DNA of 50,711 nucleotides from Chitinophagaceae bacterium (GTDB lineage Bacteria; Bacteroidota; Bacteroidia; Chitinophagales; Chitinophagaceae): assembly GCA_947454715.1 (NCBI GenBank), contig CANGMZ010000008.1:1-50711 (forward strand), given 5' to 3'. Position 1 is the stretch's first letter, and every line of letters starts with the position of its first letter. Below the pieces are notes generated by a model that saw nothing but the letters and a program-made list of their open reading frames with translations, was not told the origin of the DNA and made no database searches. A program made the position numbers and the translations under genes. Positions 35,980 through 43,684 of this stretch are shown here, piece by piece.

Positions 35980-37050
35980 TTATATAAAACGTTGAGGTGT
36001 TTCACTCTTGTCTAAAGTAAACCCAAATGACGAACCAACGCCCAATTTACTTCTTACATTTACGGTTTGGCTATGCGCCTCAATAATGTGTTTAACAATT
36101 GCCAAACCCAAACCTGTACCACCGATGGCACGCGCCCTGCTCCTATCGGCACGGTAAAATCTTTCAAAAATTCGGGGAAGATGCTCTTCTGATATGCCGG
36201 GACCATTATCAGATATTTCTACATAGATAGACTTTTCATCCACAACATAGCAACCTGAGGTTATAGTACCACCATCATTGCCATATTTCAGGGCATTTTC
36301 TATAAGGTTAACAAGCACCTGCTTTATCTTGGGCATGTCTGCATGCACCCATATTGGTCGCTCTGTACCCTTCTTAAATAATAATTCGGTATTCCGTTCT
36401 TTAGCTTTTAATGAAAACTCTTCATAAACATCACTGATCAAATCCTGTATCACAAAGCTTTCTTGTATAATCGGTATTTTACCTGATTCCAATTTAGAAA
36501 TTTCGTCAAGATCATCAACCAACCTTACCAGTCTGTCAATACTTTTTGAGGTATTAGATAAAAACTTACGGTTCACATTCTCATCTTCCAGTGCACCATT
36601 CAGCAATGTATCTACATATCCCTGAACCGAAAAAATAGGCGTACGCAACTCATGGGCAAGATTCATCAGAAACTCCTTTCTGAATTTTTCGTTCTGCTGC
36701 AGTACTTCAATTTCCTGCTTACGTTGCAGTGCCCATTTCTCTACATCTTCACTTACCTCTTCTATCGATTTCTGAGGTAGAATATGCTTGTAGAATATCT
36801 CTTCTTTCTTAGTCGCTTTAGTCTGGTATATAAATTTATATATCAGTTTTATTTTGCGATAAATAAATCGTTGCAGTGTGTAGTAATACAAACTGTATAT
36901 AATAATAAAGGTCACGCAAAACACGATAAGCGGAGTATACCACATTGGGTGTACCAATAAGCTCAGCAGTGCATTGATGACCGATATAATCAGTGCGGTA
37001 AAAAATGATAATGACCGGGGGGTGATATTTTTAGTATCCAGTACAGACAT
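35980..37050 (-). CDS. Membrane sensor histidine kinase (PhoR-like)
   Basis: 356 residues. Two hydrophobic helices near the N-terminus (about 17-33 and 40-57) with a very short loop between them leave almost no sensing domain outside the membrane. HisKA domain with LAHELRTP (phospho-acceptor H133) and HATPase with NLIENALKYG, DNGPGI, FERFYR and GGTGLGLAIV complete the kinase core. The family is HisKA-type class I, closest to PhoR/WalK-like kinases by these motifs. It lies 9 bases after the response regulator, so the two form one operon and a cognate pair. The lack of a periplasmic domain suggests that it senses the membrane, an intracellular signal or a partner protein. Confidence 0.93.
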   Translation of the reverse strand: MSVLDTKNITPRSLSFFTALIISVINALLSLLVHPMWYTPLIVFCVTFIIIYSLYYYTLQRFIYRKIKLIYKFIYQTKATKKEEIFYKHILPQKSIEEVSEDVEKWALQRKQEIEVLQQNEKFRKEFLMNLAHELRTPIFSVQGYVDTLLNGALEDENVNRKFLSNTSKSIDRLVRLVDDLDEISKLESGKIPIIQESFVIQDLISDVYEEFSLKAKERNTELLFKKGTERPIWVHADMPKIKQVLVNLIENALKYGNDGGTITSGCYVVDEKSIYVEISDNGPGISEEHLPRIFERFYRADRSRARAIGGTGLGLAIVKHIIEAHSQTVNVRSKLGVGSSFGFTLDKSETPQRFI

Positions 37051-37059
37051 GATACTAAG

Positions 37060-37746
37060 CTACTCTAATTCAAACTTATATCCAACACCTTTAACAGTTG
37101 TAATCAGATCTATGCCTGCTTTCTGACGTATTTTGCGAATGTGTACATCAATAGTACGATCACCAACAATTACATCAGTTCCCCACACTCTTTGTAATAT
37201 CTCATTTCTGAGGAATACCCGACCCGGCTTTGAAGCAAGTAAAGAAAGTAGTTCAAATTCTTTTTTAGCAAGCAATATCTCTTCTCCCTTATAGAATACA
37301 GAGAATTTTGTTTTGTTGATTTCCAAATCACCGAAAGTGACTTTTTGTTCCTGTGCATCGTCCTTACGGAATCTGCGCAATGTAGCACCAATGCGGGTAG
37401 CCAGTAGCTCCGGCTTTATTGGCTTAGAAATAAAATCATCCGCACCTATTTTCAGCCCCTCAATTTCGTACTTCTCATCGTTGAGTGCAGTAAGGAATAT
37501 GATAGCAGTGTCTTCAAATTCCGGCAATACTCTCAACTCCTTCACCGCTTCCAGTCCATCTTTATTTGGCATCATTATATCCATAAGTATCAGATCCGGA
37601 CGAAAATCTTTTGCCTTACGAATAGCTTCAACACCATCATTTGCAGTAGCTATCAGATACCCTTTATTTTTCAGGTTATAACTAATAAACTCTACAATAT
37701 CCGGTTCATCATCTACGATCAATATTTTCCCTGGGAAAACTTCCAT
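37060..37746 (-). CDS. OmpR/PhoB-family response regulator
   Basis: 228 residues. The receiver domain (1-125) has the acidic pair at D12/D13 (ILIVDDEPD), phospho-acceptor D56 (LILMDIMMP), a conserved Thr (FLTA) and Lys (SKPIKPE). A winged-helix DNA-binding domain follows (about 135-226; LLAKKEFELLSLL, VWGTDVIVGDRTIDVHIRKI and VKGVGYKF). It receives phosphate from the adjacent kinase and binds DNA as a dimer. The mix of motifs is PhoB-like, but PhoB function cannot be proved by sequence. It is first in the operon. Confidence 0.95.
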   Translation of the reverse strand: MEVFPGKILIVDDEPDIVEFISYNLKNKGYLIATANDGVEAIRKAKDFRPDLILMDIMMPNKDGLEAVKELRVLPEFEDTAIIFLTALNDEKYEIEGLKIGADDFISKPIKPELLATRIGATLRRFRKDDAQEQKVTFGDLEINKTKFSVFYKGEEILLAKKEFELLSLLASKPGRVFLRNEILQRVWGTDVIVGDRTIDVHIRKIRQKAGIDLITTVKGVGYKFELE

Positions 37747-37801
37747 AATTAGTACTTAGTTACAGGAGCAATATTAGAACACCCAACCACAACAAAAAAG
37801 A

Positions 37802-37845
37802 ATACTGCATTATAAAATTGTTAATTGAATTTTATAATGCAGTAT
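37802..37845 (-). terminator. Intrinsic terminator after the coiled-coil gene
   Basis: Perfect 18-bp AT-rich inverted repeat (37802-37819 with 37828-37845), 8-nt loop, followed on the minus strand by a T-run. It lies 20 bases after the stop at 37866. Confidence 0.78.
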
Positions 37846-37865
37846 CAGGTATTTGTAATCTGTTA

Positions 37866-38810
37866 TTATTTCAGGGTTACGTTTCCGCTACCTACTTTAT
37901 AACCTTCGCTAAATATTTCAATCATGTAGTTACCACGAGCAAAATCACCTTCCTGGTTCCAATCTACGACTACATCTTTAACCGGCATTTCTTTTACCAA
38001 TGAAATTTCTTTCATGATAGAGAAACTAATCTGATCACCTTTAGCTGTAGTCAATTTTCCAGAACCGTTAGTTGTGCTGCTCAAGATAGTACCATCAGGT
38101 GCTACCATACGCAAGTATATCTGTTTTGTTCCGCTTTCAGCAATTCTGTTCTCGTCGATATCGAACTTGATTCTCAAAACATCAACTTTCTTAGCTCTTG
38201 CAGTTTCCTTTTCTTTACCATTCTTCTTCTTGTGAATTGGTTCAAGACGGATGTTAGATGCATGTAATACAGAACCTATTCTCTTGATTGCAATGTTCTG
38301 AGTAACTGTAGAATCTCTTTCCTTTGTCAATACAGTGTTCTTGTTAGTCAAAACACCGTTCTCTTTTTCCAATTCAGCAATACGAGCTTCGTATTTAGCT
38401 GTCTTGTCGTTCAGAGAGTTGATCATTTCTCTAGCTTTCTTCAACTCAGCAGCAGTAGCCTTGCTGTTACCCAACATGCTCTTGATTTTCTGCTGCATAG
38501 CCAGCATTTCTGCCTGGTCTTTCTGCAAGTTGCTATCCAACTTTGCATTCTGAGAAACCAATTGGTCTATTTTAGCTGAAGCAGCATCGAAATCTGTCTG
38601 CAATGTTGCTCTGTCAGTTTTTACTGAATCAAGCTGAGATTGCATGCGTTTGCTGTTTGCATCATTTTCTTCTGCCATTTTGTTCTTGCTTACAAACAAG
38701 GCAATGCATGCTACGAGCAAAACACCTATAATAGCCCAATAGATAATTGGCTTACTTTTGTTGTTATTTTCTTCCGGCATTTGTTGCCCGGATTGATTAA
38801 ATTGGCTCAT
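37866..38810 (-). CDS. Membrane-anchored coiled-coil protein
   Basis: 314 residues, no cleaved signal. An Asn/Gln-rich N-tail is followed by one transmembrane helix (IIYWAIIGVLLVACIALFV, about 22-40), a long heptad-rich coiled coil (about 45-170; QLVSQNAKLDSNLQK, IAELEKENGVL) and a C-terminal beta-rich domain (about 185-314; LRIKFDIDENRIAESGTKQI ... GNYMIEIFSEGYKVGSG). The topology places most of it outside the cytoplasm. I know of similar unnamed proteins in Chitinophagaceae; no function is known. It is divergent from the exonuclease gene, with 63 bases between start codons. Confidence 0.85.
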   Translation of the reverse strand: MSQFNQSGQQMPEENNNKSKPIIYWAIIGVLLVACIALFVSKNKMAEENDANSKRMQSQLDSVKTDRATLQTDFDAASAKIDQLVSQNAKLDSNLQKDQAEMLAMQQKIKSMLGNSKATAAELKKAREMINSLNDKTAKYEARIAELEKENGVLTNKNTVLTKERDSTVTQNIAIKRIGSVLHASNIRLEPIHKKKNGKEKETARAKKVDVLRIKFDIDENRIAESGTKQIYLRMVAPDGTILSSTTNGSGKLTTAKGDQISFSIMKEISLVKEMPVKDVVVDWNQEGDFARGNYMIEIFSEGYKVGSGNVTLK

Positions 38811-38852
38811 AATCCTGTGTGTTGGTTTTAATTGAGATTTAGTAATTCAGTA

Positions 38853-38860
38853 CAAATATA
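38853..38860 (-). promoter_or_regulatory. Candidate -7 promoter element for the coiled-coil gene
   Basis: The minus strand reads TATATTTG, an exact TAnnTTTG match 42 nt before the ATG at 38810, inside the 63-base divergent region. Confidence 0.4.
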
Positions 38861-38873
38861 TACATTGTTTGCC

Positions 38874-39599
38874 ATGGAGCAACTGAAAGGGATATTGTTC
38901 ATAGATATAGAAACCGTGCCAATAGAGCACAACTATTCATCTTTAACAGAAAATTTGCAGAAAGAATGGACAAAAAAAACACGGATTCTGAGAAACGTTC
39001 CGGAGCAAGATGCAGACCCCGCAACACTTTTCAGCGAAAGAGCAGGGGTTTTCTCTGAATTTGCCAAAGTAGTCTGTATTGGCATCGGCAGCCTGTATGA
39101 ACAGGACGGAAACTGGAAAATGAGACTAAAATCGCTCACAAATACCAATGAGAAAATTTTGTTAAATGATTTTTGCGCGGTCCTGAGCAAGTTCGCAAAT
39201 ATGCATTCCGACTTCCGATTTTGCGGTCATAACATAAAAGAATTTGATATCCCATTCCTTTGTAGGCGCATGATTATCAATGCCATAAAAATACCTGCAT
39301 CTATGCAGGTGCAAGGCAAAAAGCCCTGGGAAGTCAATCATATAGACACAATGGATATGTGGCGATTCGGCGATTATAAAAATTTTACTTCTCTCTCTCT
39401 TCTAGCGGCTGTTTTAGGCATACCTTCGCCTAAGTCTGACATAGACGGCAGCATGGTGGCCGGGGTATTCTATGACGACAATGACCTGCCACGAATAGGC
39501 AGCTACTGTCTTCAGGATGTTTACACCTCTGCAAAAGTATATTTAAGACTGGCAGGAATTCATAATATCGATCCCGAGCCTATATTTGTGAAAGAATAG
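38874..39599 (+). CDS. 3'-5' exonuclease, DEDD (DnaQ/PolB-exo-like)
   Basis: 241 residues from the ATG at 38874; the longer TTG-start reading from 38832 is unlikely. The RNase H-like exonuclease core has the acidic motifs in order: FIDIETVP (Exo I), CGHNIKEFDIPFLCRRM (Exo II), and YCLQDVYTSAKVYLR (Exo III). HIDTMDMWRFGDYKNFTSL lies between. The layout matches the 'predicted 3'-5' exonuclease, PolB-like' family of Bacteroidota. The next gene, holA, starts one base after its stop, so both probably share a transcript with a DNA replication or repair theme. Substrate not proven. Confidence 0.85.
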   Translation: MEQLKGILFIDIETVPIEHNYSSLTENLQKEWTKKTRILRNVPEQDADPATLFSERAGVFSEFAKVVCIGIGSLYEQDGNWKMRLKSLTNTNEKILLNDFCAVLSKFANMHSDFRFCGHNIKEFDIPFLCRRMIINAIKIPASMQVQGKKPWEVNHIDTMDMWRFGDYKNFTSLSLLAAVLGIPSPKSDIDGSMVAGVFYDDNDLPRIGSYCLQDVYTSAKVYLRLAGIHNIDPEPIFVKE

Positions 39600-39600
39600 T

Positions 39601-40596
39601 ATGAACGCTGATTATAATAAAATACTCCAAACCCTTAAAATGAGGCAATATGCTCCATTCTATCTTATAGATGGGGAAGAGCCTTATTATATTGATGCAC
39701 TGACAACTCATTTTGAGAATGATATTTTGCTGCCACATGAAAAGGATTTCAACCTGATCACACTCTATGGTAAAGATGTGACCTGGGCCGATGTGGTGAA
39801 TGCCTGCAGACGCTTCCCGATGTTTGCAGAAAGACAGGTCGTAATACTTAAAGAAGCTGCACAACTTAAAGATTTTAATGAACTGGCCGGCTATCTGGAA
39901 AAACCTTCTCCTACAACCGTATTACTTATAGAATACAGGTTTAAAAAAGCAGACGGAAAAACCAAAGTAGTAAAGTTTGCCAAGGAAAAAGGCTTGTATT
40001 TCAACTCTGAAAAGGTTAAAGATACCGCTATGCCCGGTTGGATACAAGATTACGGCAAAGAAATAGGGTTCAAAATTGCAGAACGTGAAGCGCAAATACT
40101 CGCCACCTATCTGGGTAATGATCTACAAAAAATAGCTAACGAAATAGAAAAAGTAAGAATCAATGTGCCGGAAGAGAAAGAGCTGACGGCAGCAATGATT
40201 CAAAAATATATAGGTATCAGCAGGGAGTACAACATTTTTGAGTTCCCCGATGCGGTTACCGGCAATGACAGAGATAAGCTATACCGCATGCTTAACTACT
40301 TTCTTGCCAGCCCCAAGGCTGCCCCCATGCCGCTATTGATAGGCTCGTTCTACAGCCATTTCAGTAAGCTATACATGGCTACCCACCTTGTTGGAAAACC
40401 AGAAAAAGACATTATTGCAGCGCTAGGCTATTGGAAATTGAAGGAAACAATGGCCGCTACCCAACAATGGCCACGAGCAAGAGTAGAACGAGCTATGATG
40501 CTACTAGGCAAATACAGCACAATGGCTGTAGGCATTAAAAGCAACAGCGATGATAAAGAATTACTCAAAGAATTAATAGGGCAATTACTTAATTAA
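39601..40596 (+). CDS. holA: DNA polymerase III subunit delta (HolA)
   Basis: 331 residues. The delta subunit opens the beta sliding clamp as part of the clamp-loader complex. Family features include an N-terminal region with FYLIDGEEPYYIDALTTHFE, an AAA+-like module (FPMFAERQVVILKEAAQLK, PSPTTVLLIEYRFKKADGKT), ATYLGNDLQKIANEIEKV, and the C-terminal collar domain starting ISREYNIFEFPDAVTGND. It follows the exonuclease gene by one base and ends 34 bases before the convergent antitoxin gene. Confidence 0.92.
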   Translation: MNADYNKILQTLKMRQYAPFYLIDGEEPYYIDALTTHFENDILLPHEKDFNLITLYGKDVTWADVVNACRRFPMFAERQVVILKEAAQLKDFNELAGYLEKPSPTTVLLIEYRFKKADGKTKVVKFAKEKGLYFNSEKVKDTAMPGWIQDYGKEIGFKIAEREAQILATYLGNDLQKIANEIEKVRINVPEEKELTAAMIQKYIGISREYNIFEFPDAVTGNDRDKLYRMLNYFLASPKAAPMPLLIGSFYSHFSKLYMATHLVGKPEKDIIAALGYWKLKETMAATQQWPRARVERAMMLLGKYSTMAVGIKSNSDDKELLKELIGQLLN

Positions 40597-40630
40597 CAGC
40601 AACAATAATCCATTGCCTGTAAGTATCAAT

Positions 40631-41638
40631 CTATAATGCCAGACTATAGGCATATTTCTGATAATCAATTATCTCTTTGTTAGGGTGGCATTCTAACCAA
40701 CCAAGTGCATCATGACTCTTGTTTCTTAAATCCCAAGATGGGGTGTCCTTAAATTTAGTTTGAATAAAATATATTATCTCTTTTTCGCTATCTGAAAACA
40801 GTTCTAAATCAGAAGCAGTAGATGGAACAAATATCTGAACTGCCCCTCTGTTTGGGCTTTCCTCCCATTCGGCATCTATATACTTTCCTGCTTGTAAATA
40901 GGTAAATAAAGCATCATAAAAACTGGGAGCGGGCCCGTGCTGAATAGCTCTGTATGATAACCCTGACAAAGATTGTCCATTGTTTTGATAGCCAATAAAA
41001 TCAGTGTAAAACAACATTTTATTTAACTTCAATTTATCGTTAAAGTCTCTTTTGCACGTACTTAAAAAATAGCATAGTATACTTGCGATTCGCTCCATAC
41101 TTGCCACTCTAAACCCATTTAGCGAACTGGGTTTACTTTCATAATCAATACGAACTAGTCTACTTTCCCCTTCTTTAATTATTAACCTATCTATTTTCGC
41201 AATCAATTCATCAAAAGCCCTAGCATTAAAAAGCTCTTTTTTACTTGATGCCATCTCTTTAAAAATAGAGGGATTGTCGGCTAATGTTAGCAAAGTAGCT
41301 ATAGCAGAAGAAGGGATATCTCCTTTTTCAAAGTTAGAATAGCTATTTGCCCCCATTCCTAATATTTCATTCATTCTCGCAGCAGATAAGCCATACTTCT
41401 CCCTTGTTTCTATAATTTCATAAACAAACGGAATTGTATGTTTGGTTCTGTATTGGTTATGAACTTGCAACAACGCATTTTCATCTACTTTGTCAGTCGT
41501 AAATTCTTCACCACATTTTTCGCATTTATAATAATATTGATTAATGCAAAAATCTTCTTTCCTATAAGATATATCTTTTTTCTCATGCTGCAATTTTGCT
41601 TCGCCATCGCAAAATGTACATTCTATTATCTTTTCCAT
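40631..41638 (-). CDS. Antitoxin: MqsA-like zinc ribbon, HTH and Panacea (DUF4065) domain
   Basis: 335 residues in three parts. Residues 1-50 form a zinc ribbon with CTFC (C7, C10) and CEKC (C39, C42), as in MqsA/YgiT antitoxins. Residues about 75-125 are an XRE-type helix-turn-helix (KYGLSAARMNEILGMGANSY, FEKGDIPSS). Residues about 178-325 match Panacea/SocA-like DUF4065 (KLNKMLFYTDFIGYQNNGQS, YRAIQHGPAPSFYDALF). Panacea is a promiscuous toxin-neutralising domain. The gene starts one base after the stop of the upstream MqsR-like gene, the reverse order from most type II systems but the same as mqsRA. It probably neutralises the toxin and represses the operon by binding nearby palindromes. 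Confidence 0.85.
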   Translation of the reverse strand: MEKIIECTFCDGEAKLQHEKKDISYRKEDFCINQYYYKCEKCGEEFTTDKVDENALLQVHNQYRTKHTIPFVYEIIETREKYGLSAARMNEILGMGANSYSNFEKGDIPSSAIATLLTLADNPSIFKEMASSKKELFNARAFDELIAKIDRLIIKEGESRLVRIDYESKPSSLNGFRVASMERIASILCYFLSTCKRDFNDKLKLNKMLFYTDFIGYQNNGQSLSGLSYRAIQHGPAPSFYDALFTYLQAGKYIDAEWEESPNRGAVQIFVPSTASDLELFSDSEKEIIYFIQTKFKDTPSWDLRNKSHDALGWLECHPNKEIIDYQKYAYSLAL

Positions 41639-41639
41639 G

Positions 41640-41996
41640 TTAAATGTTTTTTAGATGGTAAACAATCGGTCGCTCTGCAATATGAAATGACATACAATCA
41701 ATAGGTTTACTTTGACGACCAAGGTTTATTTTTATATAGATGGTATGCCCCTTAATCTCCTTTCCAAATTCAAAATAATCGGGCATAGGGGGTATCATAT
41801 ACGTGTCTTTTTTAGGCCCGGAAAAACAGTCCTTATAAGTAAGCCCCAATATCACTTCTCGTCTTTCGTTGGGCGACATATCTAATTCTAAAAGCGACTT
41901 CAGGTTTTTATCTCTAGGTCTGTATCTTATTTCATATACCTGCATTTTTGCATGTAAATCTCGCAGAAACTGTTCTGCTTCTTCTTTTGTAGGCAT
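41640..41996 (-). CDS. MqsR-like type II toxin
   Basis: 118 residues, cytoplasmic. The region VILGLTYKDCFSG matches the MqsR core 'VI(I/L)GL...D(F/C)', and YIKINLGRQSKPIDCMSFHI resembles its C-terminal strands ('Y.KI.....V.V.SFH'). MqsR is a RelE/YoeB-like ribosome-independent mRNA interferase. The long N-terminal part (1-50) is not a standard match. It lies directly upstream of the zinc-ribbon/HTH/Panacea antitoxin, with a one-base gap, which is the strongest evidence for its role. Catalytic residues are not clear by eye. Confidence 0.65.
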   Translation of the reverse strand: MPTKEEAEQFLRDLHAKMQVYEIRYRPRDKNLKSLLELDMSPNERREVILGLTYKDCFSGPKKDTYMIPPMPDYFEFGKEIKGHTIYIKINLGRQSKPIDCMSFHIAERPIVYHLKNI

Positions 41997-42042
41997 AGTG
42001 TTTTCGGCAATAGGTTTAACTACAAATTTTCAAAATATGCTA

Positions 42043-42050
42043 CAAAGATA
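42043..42050 (-). promoter_or_regulatory. Candidate -7 promoter element for the toxin-antitoxin operon
   Basis: The minus strand reads TATCTTTG, an exact TAnnTTTG match 46 nt before the toxin ATG. An operator-like palindrome lies 20 nt further upstream. Confidence 0.42.
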
Positions 42051-42069
42051 ATAACATTGTCAACAACAT

Positions 42070-42081
42070 CACTAATTAGTG
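42070..42081. promoter_or_regulatory. Operator-like palindrome upstream of the toxin-antitoxin promoter
   Basis: Perfect 12-nt palindrome CACTAATTAGTG, placed about where the -33 region of the toxin promoter should be. Repressor binding here would block transcription. Binding by the HTH antitoxin is inferred. Confidence 0.4.
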
Positions 42082-42113
42082 GACATTTTAACTCAATAAA
42101 ATCTTTATACCAA

Positions 42114-42124
42114 CTAATAATTAG
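42114..42124. promoter_or_regulatory. Second operator-like site upstream of the toxin-antitoxin operon
   Basis: CTAATAATTAG is an 11-nt palindrome around a central A. It shares the CTAAT/ATTAG arms with the 42070 site, about 43 bases away. Two related half-site pairs suggest cooperative binding by one regulator. Confidence 0.3.
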
Positions 42125-42193
42125 ACAATAGCTTATTATTTGTTAAGAAATAATTCCGTTCGAAAGTGAATTAACTATACCTCTCATTGACAA

Positions 42194-43102
42194 TCAAAAC
42201 AATGTAGCTACCGGGTCAATATATTCCTTGGGTGGGATTAAGTTAGTACCGCAGTGTTTGTTCAACTGTGCAATGAAGTATCTGATGAATTCCGGTGTAT
42301 GTAGCTCATCATGCTGATGCACGAAAAAATAACAATGCTCTAATCCGGCAGCCATCCATAGTTTTATGCGTTGCACCCACTCATCTATTCGTGTATAATC
42401 TGTTTTGTGTAATCCATTCCCCACAAATCGTATAAAGCATTGTGGAATGGTTAAATGCATGTGTACACAATCTCTCCTACCTGCTGCATCTGTGATTACC
42501 AATCCTTTTTTCTTACTAGCCATAAAAGCATACATATTGCGGTCATAACCACCCTCTGTTGCATACCAATCTTCTTGCCTCAACTCCATGAATAATTGAA
42601 AATCAGTAGGTAATTGACTGATAAAATCCTCTATAGTTGCTCTGTAATTAATACCCATCTGCGGATAAGGCATCAGAAATGCAGGGCCCAATCGCTCCTT
42701 AAAGGCTTCTAGTGTATATAGAAAATCCGCCAACTCATGTTCCACATTTCTCAGCTTCCGGGTATGTGTAATAGATTGAGTAAACTTCGGACAGAACAGA
42801 AAACCCTCCGGCACCTGACTAGCCCATTTTTCTATTTGCTCAGGAGCATAGAGGTTATAGTAAAATCCATTGAACTCAATACAATTGAACTGCCTGCTAT
42901 ACGCAGCTAAAAAATCTTTCTCCCTGGTGCCCTTTGCATAATACTTACCTACCCACTCTTTCCTACCCCAGCTTGTGCAGCCTATATGAAATTTTGTATT
43001 TCCCCTTCCTGCTGCCAGCACGGCTCTATTTTCGACAGGGTCTGCAGGTAATCTGAAATCTATCTGCGCTAATTCCTGATCCGGTACCTTTCCAAATTCC
43101 AT
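42194..43102 (-). CDS. DUF72 (YecE-like) domain protein
   Basis: 302 residues, cytoplasmic. The TIM-barrel-like DUF72 family shows its usual landmarks: FHIGCTSWGRKEWVGKYY, FNCIEFNGFYYNL, WASQVPEGFLFCPKFTQSIT, and FFVHQHDELHTPEFIRYF near the C-terminus. Its function is unknown in any organism; a nuclease or sugar-phosphate-type activity has been guessed but not shown. The gene is 9 bases after the upstream small secreted-protein gene, so the two are likely co-transcribed. Confidence 0.88.
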   Translation of the reverse strand: MEFGKVPDQELAQIDFRLPADPVENRAVLAAGRGNTKFHIGCTSWGRKEWVGKYYAKGTREKDFLAAYSRQFNCIEFNGFYYNLYAPEQIEKWASQVPEGFLFCPKFTQSITHTRKLRNVEHELADFLYTLEAFKERLGPAFLMPYPQMGINYRATIEDFISQLPTDFQLFMELRQEDWYATEGGYDRNMYAFMASKKKGLVITDAAGRRDCVHMHLTIPQCFIRFVGNGLHKTDYTRIDEWVQRIKLWMAAGLEHCYFFVHQHDELHTPEFIRYFIAQLNKHCGTNLIPPKEYIDPVATLF

Positions 43103-43111
43103 AAATCGTAA

Positions 43112-43636
43112 TTAATCGTCGATACCTAAATCCATTTTGTAAATAGCAAGAGACATAATACCGGCAAACAACATCTTTTTAGTTTTAGGGTCAAAGAAGT
43201 TAACGTATACATTCTGCTCCCCTGTCCCTTCATATTTAATATCGGTGATTACCTCTTGCAACACTCTATTTCTGCTATCCTGCACCACCGCCCTGCCTGC
43301 TGTAATTAAAAAAGGCCCAACCACATTTTGCAGCAATGACTCCATCTGTTCTTTATATTCTGTTCTTGTGCCCTCATATAATTCATAAGAGAAGTCCTTA
43401 CTCGTGTCTAAGGCACAGTATGAAGGGTGGGAATCATCACCTGCCGAGCGAAGCAAAGCAAGCGTTTTATTAATATCTCTGATGGCAAAAGAGACCCTAT
43501 AGCCGTTGAACAGCACATGAACCTGAGGGCGAGTCCATAAATTCCTCATTTTGACCGGATACTGGGCATATAATGCACCTGATAACAGCAACGCCAACAA
43601 AAAGAACAATAAACTTTTCACTTGCGATATTTTCAA
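43112..43636 (-). CDS. Small secreted protein of unknown function
   Basis: 174 residues with a signal peptide (SLLFFLLALLLSGALYAQ). No ATG fits: the start is a TTG at 43636 or a GTG at 43621, and both keep the signal peptide. The mature protein mixes strands and helices (VLFNGYRVSFAIRDINKTLA, DFSYELYEG) and ends FAGIMSLAIYKMDLGIDD. I recognise no domain. It is placed directly before the DUF72 gene and divergent from the aldolase gene. It may be a periplasmic protein. Confidence 0.7.
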   Translation of the reverse strand: MKISQVKSLLFFLLALLLSGALYAQYPVKMRNLWTRPQVHVLFNGYRVSFAIRDINKTLALLRSAGDDSHPSYCALDTSKDFSYELYEGTRTEYKEQMESLLQNVVGPFLITAGRAVVQDSRNRVLQEVITDIKYEGTGEQNVYVNFFDPKTKKMLFAGIMSLAIYKMDLGIDD

Positions 43637-43684
43637 TACCCTAAAGTACGGAAAACCCTTAATTTTAGAGCTAAAATATATTTA

